From: Botryllus schlosseri
Lineage: Eukaryota > Chordata > Ascidiacea > Stolidobranchia > Styelidae
Assembly: GCA_000444245.1 (NCBI GenBank)
Contig: ATSW01012404.1
Span: 1-23,209 of the forward strand
Direction of reading: 5' to 3'
Length of the DNA stretch: 23,209 nucleotides
Under the pieces are notes generated by a model. That model saw only the letters and a program-made list of their open reading frames with translations, searched no databases and had not been told where the DNA came from. The first letter of the stretch is position 1. The number at the start of each line of letters is the position of its first letter. The position numbers and the translations under genes are program-made. Shown one piece after another: positions 1-9,415 of this stretch.

Positions 1-164
1 CAACCCAGACGTGCTCCGGAGCTGATAGCTGCGCACTATTTCAACCCGGGCATGCTCCGAATCTGATAGCTGCGCACTATTTCAACTGAGACGTGCTCCG
101 GATCTGATAGCTGCGCACTAATTCAACCCAGACAAGCTCCAGCGCTGATAGCTGCGCCCTAAAC
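1..164. repeat. 41-bp minisatellite, four units, open at the window edge
   Basis: Four head-to-tail units of 41 bp begin at 1, 42, 83 and 124. Each starts CAAC and carries GCTCC and CTGATAGCTGCGC. The units differ by a few substitutions and the fourth decays after about 39 bp. The array probably continues to the left of the window. There is no spacer/repeat alternation, so it is not CRISPR-like. Confidence 0.9.
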
Positions 165-204
165 GATACGTGACCTTTAAATGACCTGTATGTCTGCGAT
201 TTTT

Positions 205-285
205 GGTAATAGCTGCGATAGCTGTGATAGCTGAGTATATCCACAAGTGATAGCTGCGATAGCTGCGATAGCTGAGTATATCCAC
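205..285. repeat. GATAGCTG short tandem array
   Basis: Imperfect GATAGCTG/GATAGCTGC units fill this stretch. The 19-bp string GATAGCTGAGTATATCCAC occurs at 226-244 and again at 267-285, a spacing of exactly 41 bp. That equals the period of the minisatellite at 1-164, which also contains GATAGCTGCG, so the two arrays probably share an origin. Confidence 0.8.
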
Positions 286-1145
286 GGGGCCCTATCTATC
301 ATATGATATCACTTACATCAATGGTTTGATCTTGCTTTTTGGGAGGTCAATACCTTGCAATCTTACACAATCTCAGGAGGTATCAAGTAAGCCATATAAA
401 CCGTAAAAAAACATAACCGTATGTATAAACCGTAAAAAAATCATATTCCTTTTTTTCTGTTCAGCTTCAACTCCTTCAAGTCAATCTTGGCGGCTGTGTA
501 CACTAAAATCAATACGGTAATATAATTGTGGGGTAGGAAACCATAAAACGCCAGTAGCGGAGTATATGCTAGGTTCCGTAAATGTCACCAAACACTGGAC
601 AAACTAGGGTAGTTAATCCGTACTGCCTTCAGTAAGTCGCTACGAAGTTCGATTCCACGGCTCAGAGGACTAAACGAACAAAAACTTCCGTCGTCGTGAC
701 GAGAACAGACATTTCGTCATCGCGACCAGCCTAGCCCCATTTAACGCCACCTAATGTCGTGACGGCGTCAAATCCGCAACAGGGGTTAAATCCGAGATAA
801 CGTCAGTTGGCCAAATTTTGCAATACGGATCATTCGATAGTGAATGTGGAGGTTGGAATTCTAAATGTAGAAGTAGAAATGAATTCAAAGTATATTGATA
901 AAATGAAGTGAGTGATCTCGAAAGCACTGAGCTATATAGCGCCATAGCATACTACGTTGTAAATTGCTATGACCATAGTGTGCTAACAAGCACTCAGTCT
1001 AGCGTTAGGTCTTTTGGTACCGATGGATGAAGTACGTAACATCTGAAGGCAGCTTCCTATTATAAGGTTTAGATAACTAACCAAGGTAAAAAGATATTCA
1101 GGTAAAGCAAAGCATTAACAGGAGTAAAACACTGAGCTATAAACT
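286..1145. other. Intergenic, no gene seen
   Basis: No convincing coding sequence is present. The only open frames are short and lack family resemblance. A 16-bp direct repeat, TATAAACCGTAAAAAA, lies at 395-410 and 424-439. AGTTCGATTCC near 635-650 resembles a polymerase III B box, but no matching A box or tRNA fold was found. Confidence 0.6.
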
Positions 1146-1733
1146 ATAGAAATTAAACATGGAACGGCAACGACCGATTTTGCAGCTTCGTTCCGCTTCG
1201 CAGAGGCTGGAGAGGAGAGTGGTTTTGCGTAAGCGACTGTAGGATTTCTGGCAATCCAAAAGCTATCTTCCCGAGCCCAGAAATTATTGAATCTGGTCTT
1301 GATCGAAAGCTACTGTTGCACCGATTCCGAAAATATAAATTTAAATAATGATCAGTCACTGATCCACCTAGAATCTGTCCTCCAAGTCTGAAATATCGGC
1401 ATTGTTCAGAACAATCGGGTAACCGCAACACAATGACCGTAACAATGACCCGTTGCGACTCTCCGATTGTTCGAACAATGCCGATATTTCGACTTTGAGG
1501 ACGGATTCTAGGTGGATCAGTGCCTGATCATTATTTTAATTTATATTTTCGGAATCGGTGCAACAGTAGCTTTCGATCAAGACCAGATTCAATAATTTCT
1601 GGGCTCGGGAAGATAGCTTTTGGATTGCCAGAAATCCTACAGTCGCTTACGCAAAACCACTCTCCTCTCCAGCCTCTGCGAAGCGGAACGAAGCTGCAAA
1701 ATCGGTCGTTGCCGTTCCATGTTTAATTTCTAT
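1146..1733. repeat. Near-perfect palindrome (foldback element), arms about 283 bp
   Basis: The left arm (1146-1429) and right arm (1452-1733) are reverse complements, with a spacer of about 22 bp that itself holds ACAATGACC twice. The outer two thirds are almost identical: one frame read inward from either end gives the same 60-odd residue peptide. A few differences lie near the centre. The arms end at ATAGAAATT/AATTTCTAT. No clear target duplication beyond a possible TA was found. It may be a foldback or MITE-type element, or an inverted duplication. The transcript would form a long hairpin. The short frames inside look like repeat shadow, not a gene. Confidence 0.9.
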
Positions 1734-2071
1734 ATATAAACAGTAAAAGCATACCGCCAGCGGCAGCAGATTGTCTTTCGGTATTTCTGAGAATCTGATT
1801 TCCCCTATTGCGAAACTCAGGTTTTGTATACCTTAAGATTACGAAGTGAAGTCGCGACTTGTAACAAAGCAACAGCATCTCTGATAAGAATATTTCTTTT
1901 TGCTGACAATCAGTCGTACTGTTAGTTGGGTATCAGTGAGGTGAGGAGCTTTCCTTCAGTTATGTGACGCATGGTATGAGATTATCACTGGAATAGTCTT
2001 GGGCCCATGGTCAGGCTGAGGAGGGTTTGGTGCTCTTACCTTGCGAATGAACAATAAGGAATCTTGCTAAT
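1734..2071. other. Intergenic, nothing recognised
   Basis: No coding frame, RNA gene or clear repeat boundary was recognised between the palindrome and the repeat cluster that follows. Confidence 0.5.
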
Positions 2072-2600
2072 GGCCAAGGATTGATTTCATCTAGAAAATG
2101 TCCAAGAACGGTCAAAACTCACAACCGGGTGCAGTCACCAGCCAACAGATGATTCCTCCCACAAATTCGGCGAAAACCAAACGCTGCATAAGAAACTTGG
2201 CCGTCGCTCGCCATGTGATGTTTGGCGTCTGAACGGGTTTAACTCCTGTTGTGCAGAAGGCCAAGAAATCTTGGAAATAACCAACAATCTTGCAACTAAC
2301 CAAGGATCGATTTTACCTTGCAAATGACCCTATATGGAATCGGTGTCGTGTGCTCACACTATGTTTTATTTCTTTATTATTTTTTATTAAATTACTTTAC
2401 CTTGGCAAATCATTGCTGCTCACCTGATATATCAGGCAAAACTGCCAGCGATTCCAATCAGGCAAATGACCGAGAACGATCAAAACATGGCGGGGCCATT
2501 CGCCCAGCAGTTGGGCAAGACTCAGATGTTTCCTCTCCCCACCTATTCGCCAATATCCAAAAATCTAGATTTTCATCCGAGACTGGCCTGGGCTGGGCCA
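2072..2600 (+). repeat. Cluster of degenerate direct repeats
   Basis: A block beginning near 2072 (CCAAGGATTGATTT, then AAAATGTCCAAGAACGGTCA) recurs partly near 2296 (CCAAGGATCGATTTTACC, then GCAAATGACC). It recurs again near 2460 (GCAAATGACCGAGAACGATC, then CAGATG and TTTCCTC). The copies are diverged, perhaps 65-75% by eye. They run in the same orientation as the SINE-like tail at 2860-2985, so the cluster may be the body of an old rearranged short interspersed element. Confidence 0.5.
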
Positions 2601-2859
2601 CTTTGTGCGGAGGGTCATTCTGTGCTAATTTATCCAAATCCAAATATTACGAAACGCACCCTATTTGTCCACTAGAGGTGCTATGCTCTTCCAATGAGTT
2701 GGCCTGCTATGTCTATAGTTCACATCTGACATATCGACCTCGCCTTCCTAGTTCCGACACATGCCACCTTTTTGTCACCTGTCCTTTTATATTATCTTCT
2801 TTTACTTTTCATTCAGTGTGCATGCCTCCTTTTTTTACATCGCCTAGGCCAGGTGGGTG

Positions 2860-2985
2860 TCTGATTTCGAAGACTACTCCAGGTCGTTTTGGCACCTTCC
2901 TATATTTTCATTGTATTACAGTCTTGTGGTGTATTGAAATGATGAGATTTTTAGCAATAAATTGAATTGAATTGAGGGAATGAAA
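2860..2985 (+). repeat. SINE/LINE-type 3' tail, copy 1
   Basis: The tail contains CGAAGACTACTCCAGGTCG, TTCATTGTATTACAGTCTTG, TGAAATGATGA and a terminal short repeat (AATTGAATTGAATTGA). The same ordered motifs occur at 12557-12660 (-), 18150-18297 (+) and 21261-21346 (-). A shared 3' end that closes in a short AT-rich tandem repeat is usual for non-LTR retroposons that borrow a LINE tail. No reverse transcriptase is present. Confidence 0.65.
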
Positions 2986-3421
2986 CAAATTTAGTAGTAG
3001 TTCTGCTAGATGACAACCAATGGATGTGCCATCTCTTATAGTTACGGTATAGCTTCTGATTGACTGATCATGTTGCAGAGGTTATATTCAGTGGTTGATA
3101 ATTTTTTTTTATCAACTATGGCTTTATCACAATTCACGCTGTCAGATTTTCAACCGGTATTGTTGTGAAAAGTGACTGCAGTAACAGCAGTGACAGCTAT
3201 AATGCTAACCAGTTAGCTGATCAGCCTGTTCTCATAAAATATAATGAGATGGTGCGATGCAAACCACTTGAAATCGACCACATTACGGTGATATCACTAT
3301 ATCAATACATAATGGCTACTGTTGGTACTCAAGTTCATGTAGAAGTAATGCCATACAAACTTATACTCAGTTAAAAGTAGCGATTCTCAGAGTATGCCAA
3401 AGCTATAAGTCACATGAAGTA
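2986..3421. other. Intergenic, no gene seen
   Basis: One frame is open for about 90 codons up to 3374, but it has no recognisable domain and no AUG near its beginning. A small perfect hairpin, GTTGAT with a T-rich loop and ATCAAC, lies near 3093-3117. Confidence 0.5.
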
Positions 3422-4425
3422 GAGAGGTGGCAAGTAACTGGATTGAGACATAAGATAGCAGGCGGAATGGCGGATGTCTGTCCATTATTGACATGTTTTC
3501 CGGATTGCTTGGTTCCGCTCACTCCGCATTGTCACCCATATCAAATATTTCATCACAGTAAATATGGTCCACCATAACGTTTGGAAAAACCGCTTCGCAA
3601 TCTAGCAATTACCTATCATATCGCAATCTAGCAGCCGATTACGTATCTTGCTAATCTCGAAAATCCAGCTTTTTTTAACGTTACACCTGTTTTAGCAGAT
3701 CACCATTGAAGCATTATGCACAAAAGACATGAATACAGTTTACACTTTTTAGAAGTGGTATTTGTATTTCCTTTTCAATTGCGAGATCATACTTTGAGTT
3801 CTAATTACTTTCAGTTCTTTTGTCGGCAGAACATACATGTTGAAGCATAAAAGCAAGAGTAGTAATGCCTGTATTTTCCGAAAATAAAACTACACTAAAT
3901 ATAACTGTTATGATCCACAATATTTGTTCTTAACGTATAGGCCTACTAATCGCGCAAAGTGATGAAACCGTATCCGATACAACTTTTACGTATTGCTCTT
4001 CACCTAAACTTGGGGTCTTATAATGTGGGGTAGCACGCCATGCCATGCTATTCTCTAAAACGGGGTCTTCTAGTAAACAAAGGGTCAGTATTGCATTTCA
4101 TATCAATACTATAGTTTGCTTCCCATGATGTGAAAAAATGCTTATTTTGTCGAAAATTGATACCTCCTGGGATGCATCAATACAAATCAAGCTCTCAGCA
4201 CCTTCCGCATAGCTCAATTCGCAGCTTTTGACAGTCCATGCGAACAAATTAAGACTGTTTTCAAAACTACTTACTTACTCGAGTAGATTTAAAGTCAGTC
4301 AATTCTACTTCAAGTAGTTTTAGGTTGCCTATCGAAGAAGTACTTCTACTCGTACTTGAGTAGATTTTTTCATGGCTACTACTTGAGTAGCTTTCTTGAC
4401 TACTTTGAGTCTTTGACCACCTCTG
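3422..4425 (+). mobile_element. Non-autonomous hAT-like element, AAGTAG-rich end type
   Basis: The right end reads inward as CAGAGGTGGTCAAAG followed by many AAGTAG/CTACTTGAGTAG motifs (about 4262-4425). It matches the right end of the element at 13169-14323. Both also share an internal block (about 3535-3690 and 13528-13690) with TATCAAATATTTCATCACAG. The left end GAGAGGTGG at 3422 resembles the terminal repeat, but no 8-bp target duplication is visible and the left AAGTAG block is missing. The left boundary is therefore uncertain and the copy may be truncated. No transposase frame was seen. Confidence 0.6.
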
Positions 4426-4524
4426 GGCCGTCACTATAAACCTTACGATAAGAATTGTTCAAAAGTGTCAATTCCCTAACTTGTCTGTTCTTTATACATT
4501 ATACTTATATTTGAAAATGTTATA

Positions 4525-5345
4525 ACTAGGGCGCTATTTTGACGATGCAAAAAAGTCAAAATTTTGTCAAAATTAAAGCATTAGGTCAAAAATTTGTCAA
4601 AGTTGTTTACAAATTCAAAATTTTTGTTGCAACCTGCATTTTGTTTGTATCGTAGGTGAACTTGTCATTTGACATTTTACATCTTGTAGGCCTACCGCCT
4701 AGTCTACTTTATGGCCTACTGTTGTAGGTGGCCTATTGTCTGCTCATTGTGAATCATAAATGGTCATATGAAACAGACAGTTTGACATGATGCTATGCTC
4801 AACGTACCGTAATATCCTAACTGAAGCAAGACCGTGAGCATTGGTTCTTATATCAAGAAGCGCATGATGAAAAGTTTTGATGTAGAAAACATTGTCAGAA
4901 TAAAGCTACACGGTGTGTCACCAGCATGCGCACAACTTCAGCATACGCACAACTTCAGTGTTGCCAGGGCCAACAACTGCTACTGTTGAACGTTCTTTCT
5001 CCAATCTTAGTAAGAAGGACAGACATTTTCTACCCGAGTATGTAGGAAAGTATCTTTTGTTGTACCGGTACTACAACAAATTTCAATTTTTTTTACCAAA
5101 GGCTAATGCGTGATGGAACTACTGGAATTCCTCATAAGTCCAGATTTATCCAAAATCAAGTTTCTTCATGTAAAAATTTGTCAGTTTTGAATTCAAAAAG
5201 TTTTTTCAGGCCACATTACTTGTAAGAACAGACAGTCCCAACCAGAAATATAGATAAGTAGTACAATTATGACATATGTGCAAAAATGCCTAATTTGCAT
5301 ATCTGAGGTCAAAATTTTGTCGAAATTGAATTTTTTATCGTCGGA
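4525..5345 (+). mobile_element. Short hAT element with transposase C-terminal remnant, copy A
   Basis: This is a diverged copy (perhaps 80-85% by eye) of the element at 21397-22175 in opposite orientation. It begins near ACTAGGGC and ends near 5345. It codes for the tail of an hAT transposase: SYIKKRMMK...NIVRIKLHGVSPA (from about 4842), then TTATVERSFSNL (about 4970-5010), KDRHFLPEYVGKYL and a stop at 5111-5113. ERSFS followed by FLPE...KY is typical of the hAT dimerisation region. A 17-bp tandem duplication (4924-4940 and 4941-4957) breaks the frame between the two blocks. Most of the transposase is missing, so the copy is non-autonomous. No target duplication was found. Confidence 0.75.
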
Positions 5346-5671
5346 ATCTTTTTTACTCGATTTTGCCTGTCACCAGTGCCGAGTTCGCTGGAAACAAATG
5401 TATTAGATGTGTGCTATGATAGATACGAATCAGCAAAAATTTCAGGTTTTGGTTGCAGATTAGCGTTAGGGCTCGCCGGGTTAGTAAAAGTTAAGAACCG
5501 TAGGAAAAGTAAGTTTATATAAAGAACAATTACTTTAAGTAGCCTACAAGAGAGGAAAATAAATTTGTTCTTGAAGAAGTAACATCATATTTATTATCTG
5601 TCGTATTGTTCGTTCATTTCCAGACGCATCACCCACACTTGCTGGCTAATGTTTAGATACTGGTAATTACC
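5346..5671 (+). promoter_or_regulatory. 5' flank and possible spliced leader region of the KEN gene
   Basis: No TATA box is obvious. A good splice acceptor, with a pyrimidine-rich TTCGTTCATTTCCAG, ends at 5623, 48 bases before the start codon. The gene may therefore have a 5' UTR intron or receive a trans-spliced leader there. An in-frame TAG at 5654-5656, downstream of that acceptor, rules out an extension of the protein through it. Confidence 0.45.
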
Positions 5672-7162
5672 ATGTCTGAAAAGCTCCAAGATGAAAAATG
5701 CCATGTCATACCTCGTATACAAACGTTGAACAGTCCCCAAGAAATTCATGGAGATCAAATCGTGCCATGTAATGAGAATATGAATTTTCTTGGTAACATG
5801 ATTCCGCCTATTCCAAAAACTGCCATGAAGCGTCGCTGTGGCTCAGTTACTTTGTGGCTTGACCAAGAAACTATTGATGCAAAACTTGCTTCCAAAATCC
5901 ATCCATACGCATGTGTAGAATTTGATGGCGAAATACTTTGGAAGCCAAACAATAACAATGGTGACGGCCCATTTCAAGTCATTGATATTCATCAGCAAAG
6001 TTTAGAAGACTTCATTTTGTCTAAGCCTATGCCGAACAAACTGCACTGGACTGAAAGAGTACAGTTGCTTAAGGATATAGCAGTTGGTGTAAAGTTCTAC
6101 CATACACATGGGGTGCATCATAAGAGTTTGAATCCGAAATGCATCACAGTGAGCTACGACGGAAAACGCAGACCCTTTATTTGGAGGGGAGATGGAAGTT
6201 CGAAAACACCTGATATAATCAGCTTGGGAAAGATATCTTATTTCATTTTGACAAATGGATGCAATCTTCTTAACAATAACATTGATAAAGGCAAACTTGA
6301 GGAATGCTATAAGAAAGACTTGACTGAAGATGAAGTGATTATCATATCGACAGAAGCGATTGAAACTGCAAACGATCTCATTCAGCTTGCTATCCAAAAC
6401 GACATAGATATCAACAAATTTCTGGAGCACCCCGTCTTTTGGACAGACAAAGAAAAGGCTGACTTTATAACTGATTTGTTTGATTCTGTTGGAAGTACAT
6501 CTACGACACTTGATGAGCTGCAGGCCCTATTTAAGCCTAATGAAGAAATATTTTCTGGAAATTGGATGAAAGAATTAAAGATTAGGTCATCTGAAAAAAC
6601 TGTGATTACCGGTACCGGTACTAAGAAAAAAAATGACAAGCAAGTTAATATGGATCTATTTTGCAATAAGGCTTCTGGCAAAGGCAAATGCAAAGTTGAA
6701 CAGTATCAGATAAGGGGACACAAACTGGTTAGAATCAACATGGATAGTGCAGACAAGCAGAAATGGAATAAATTGAAAAAACAAGCTGCTGCTTCTTCTG
6801 CTGAAGAAAATTTGACCACCATATGCAATACTCTGAGTGAAAAGCCTGATTGGTTGAAGGATGACAAGGATTGTGCATTTTCCAGGAACATCGTATTTCA
6901 CAGGACTGATGTAGACTCACCGTACAACAGCACTTCCTTGTATGATTTAGTTAGGTTCATCAGAAATAGAAAGGTTCATTGTTGGGAAACTGGGAAAAAT
7001 AGTGTTGCTGAAAAAGAATATTATGAAGCTCTTGGTGGTTACTGGAAATTCTACTCGAAAAGATTTCCAAAATTACTGGTTTTCTTGTTCAACCACAAAG
7101 ACAAATTTCCATTCTGTAACAAAAACGGACATTTTGGCAGCTATGGTATGTGCACTGCATAA
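5672..7162 (+). CDS. Pseudokinase-KEN endoribonuclease, RNase L/IRE1-like
   Basis: A 496-residue protein from one uninterrupted coding exon, starting at ACCATGT with an in-frame stop 18 bases upstream. Residues about 50-257 follow the IRE1/RNase L kinase fold: QSLEDFI, then HKSLNPKCITV (150-160) in place of HRDLKPxNILI, PDIISLGKISYFILTNG, and LEHPVFW (251-257), the family's HPFFW hallmark. The catalytic Asp is Ser152 and the activation segment with DFG is almost wholly absent, so this is a pseudokinase. A Lys-rich segment (about 300-375) precedes the KEN nuclease domain (about 390-475). There Y418, R431, N432 and H436 align without gaps to human IRE1 Y892, R905, N906 and H910, the RNase site. 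RFPKLLVFLF matches the conserved helix near the end. There is no signal peptide, transmembrane segment or ankyrin repeat, so it is probably cytosolic. I infer RNA cleavage; activator and target are unknown. Confidence 0.85.
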   Translation: MSEKLQDEKCHVIPRIQTLNSPQEIHGDQIVPCNENMNFLGNMIPPIPKTAMKRRCGSVTLWLDQETIDAKLASKIHPYACVEFDGEILWKPNNNNGDGPFQVIDIHQQSLEDFILSKPMPNKLHWTERVQLLKDIAVGVKFYHTHGVHHKSLNPKCITVSYDGKRRPFIWRGDGSSKTPDIISLGKISYFILTNGCNLLNNNIDKGKLEECYKKDLTEDEVIIISTEAIETANDLIQLAIQNDIDINKFLEHPVFWTDKEKADFITDLFDSVGSTSTTLDELQALFKPNEEIFSGNWMKELKIRSSEKTVITGTGTKKKNDKQVNMDLFCNKASGKGKCKVEQYQIRGHKLVRINMDSADKQKWNKLKKQAAASSAEENLTTICNTLSEKPDWLKDDKDCAFSRNIVFHRTDVDSPYNSTSLYDLVRFIRNRKVHCWETGKNSVAEKEYYEALGGYWKFYSKRFPKLLVFLFNHKDKFPFCNKNGHFGSYGMCTA

Positions 7163-8670
7163 TTATACTGTACAATCAATTAAGTGAAACTGCTTTCTTG
7201 TTGTAATCAAGTTGTAACTATAGTTTCGATACGGTTTTACATAATTTTGCACCTGTATATTTATGGGTACGGTATTTGATTATTCTCAAATCCATATTAC
7301 ATTCAAGTCCAGGATTCAGAAGTCTTGTGCAAGTTTTGAATTACATTATTGATGGCCTAGTCAGGACTTCGTCAGCCCCCCCCCCCCAAAACGCTGGTCT
7401 TGGGCCCCCCATAGGATAATAAACCAATTTTCTGAGGGGTTTCACCACCCAGACCTACCAGTTTAGTCGTGTTTGCGGCGACTTCTCACCGACATTTATT
7501 GTACTGCTTAGTGAGCCGCGCCTATTGTGTAGTGCCGCGGTATTGGTCGACATGGGGAGGAGATTACCCAATAACCCAGATATTTGGCAACATTTTTTTG
7601 AAAGTCGCATAAATTTTCAAAAAAACTCCATAAGTTATTCTAATTTACGAAATGAATTTGGGCCCCCCTTCGAGCTCTCGTCCAGACCTGGTCAAAATGT
7701 TCAAATGTATGATTTATCAAGTAAGAATCTGTGCTCGTCTCTGCATTTTTGCCTGCAACAGGAATTTTGAAAATTTCGCTTATCCGTGAAGGTGCTCAGA
7801 TTACTTACTGTATTAGTCAATGCTGTATATGATACAATGCTACAAGATGTCAAAGTGATTCCATAGCATATTCTATATCTATTTTTGGTATGTCATATCA
7901 CTACTGTTACTTGTAATTGACAGTATTCAAAACGGCTGGCCACTTTGATTTGTTCATAAAAATATATGTTGTGTGGCTAGTAGTTTTTGATTCCTGTATT
8001 GCGTTGATGCTAGGAAGTTTTGAAACCTGCAGGTGTGTGAGGTGAGATTTGTCGCATCCCAACATACATAGTGAACAGATTAAAAGTATAGTCTCTGCCA
8101 GGCCTACTGAATGAGACGAATGTTTGAGTAGGAGTGATACTATATATATTATAATCTGATAATTAGGCTGATTGTAACACTGCTAAATTTAATTTGCTCA
8201 GTGGTTCTTGATGTGGATTTGACCAAATCTCAGATGTTCGGTTCATAATGCTCATTGGATTTGTGGCAATACTCTTTGCTTGACCATGATTGACAGCAGA
8301 TGACCGTGCCACGTCGCTTGGCCTCTATCTGTGCTGCAGGCAAGTCTTTTCAGATATTGTTATCTGCTTCGACAGTTTTTGCTTTTGAAAAATTATACTT
8401 GTAACTGAGCAGAGAATCAAGACATCACATATACTTGTACTTGCGTTCCATCGGTGGTTTCTCTGATTACATCTAATAGGGAACATTGCACGAAATTGAG
8501 AAAGCATCTCATAGGGAATGTGTTTAAGAGAATCATCACGCATGGGATTTGAATCAAGTTGAATGTTGAGAAAATCGAGACTAGTTATTACAACTGTGAC
8601 ATAGTCATGGCACATTGGCAGACTTATTTTTATTCCTTGATGATATTAACATTGTTGTTATGCACTTGTG
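7163..8670. other. Intergenic downstream of the KEN gene
   Basis: No gene is seen. AATAAA at 7418-7423 is the nearest canonical poly(A) signal to the stop codon at 7162. Between about 7355 and 7690 lies a GC-rich block with a run of 12 C (7376-7387), GGTCTTGGGCCCCCC and a later GGGCCCCCC. Its ends, TCAGGACTTCG and CGTCCAGACCTGG, are only vaguely complementary. It may be a decayed small transposon. The rest (7700-8670) shows nothing recognisable. Confidence 0.5.
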
Positions 8671-9415
8671 CTCTAGGGCAGTGGTTCTCAACCGCCGGTC
8701 CGCGGACCGGTGCCGGTCCGCGACGACATTCCTGCCGGTCCGCCAAGTAAATTACAATTTTATACCTTAATTTATAGATGCAATGTTGGCTTGTCCAATG
8801 TTGGCTTGTCCAATGTCCATTGCTAAAATGAGGAAAACGTCAAATTTTAAACTGATTCAGAAATTCGTGAGGTGACATTAGGGCTGGCAACATGTTCGAT
8901 TTGACTTGAAGTTCAAGACTTGTCATTTCACGACATGCGAGCGGCGACAAGTACAGAATATATACCAGCTGACTCGTCGCTAAACAGCACAGTTTGCGCG
9001 AACATTCGTTTTCAATTTATCCGTTTGTGCAGAACCCTAACTGGGGCACCCCAAACCTTCCAATTAGAGAGGGGCCGAGCTTAAAAGGGCCCAATATCAT
9101 TTTGAAAATGAACATAAATCATAGCATTTTTTTAAAAACTTTTTCAGCATTATTTAAATTCTTTTCGGGCTTTGCGCGACTTAGTGTCACAAAATGTCTT
9201 GGTGCCCGTCTCCAAGAAATAGGCTACGCATGATTAATAGAAATAGGCATTTCGGCGTCAGGCATTACCGCGTCACGTCGTACCAACACATATTGAAGTT
9301 TGAGCTAACATGGGACTCAGAATGGTGTGCCAAAATTCGACAGTGAGAAAACAGGTTCAGTCATGAATGATCGACAATTTTCGCCATTACTGCGATTAAG
9401 CTACATAAACTCTCT

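Noticed and set aside
1-164. CRISPR array
   Set aside because: The units are contiguous with no unique spacers, and the window is clearly eukaryotic.
1153-1726. Two matching peptides on opposite strands
   Set aside because: They are the same palindrome arm read from each side, with no resemblance to a known protein. They reflect the inverted repeat, not two genes.
2318-2965. Open frame of 215 codons
   Set aside because: It runs through degenerate direct repeats and a SINE-like 3' tail, has no recognisable domain and no splice context. Low-complexity composition explains the open frame.
3165-3374. Small open frame, 69 codons
   Set aside because: It begins with GTG rather than ATG and has no AUG near its beginning, no domain and no neighbouring exon of the same kind.
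6119-6260. Active protein kinase
   Set aside because: The HRD Asp is Ser, the catalytic-loop Asn is Cys and the DFG-containing activation segment is missing, so phosphotransfer is unlikely.
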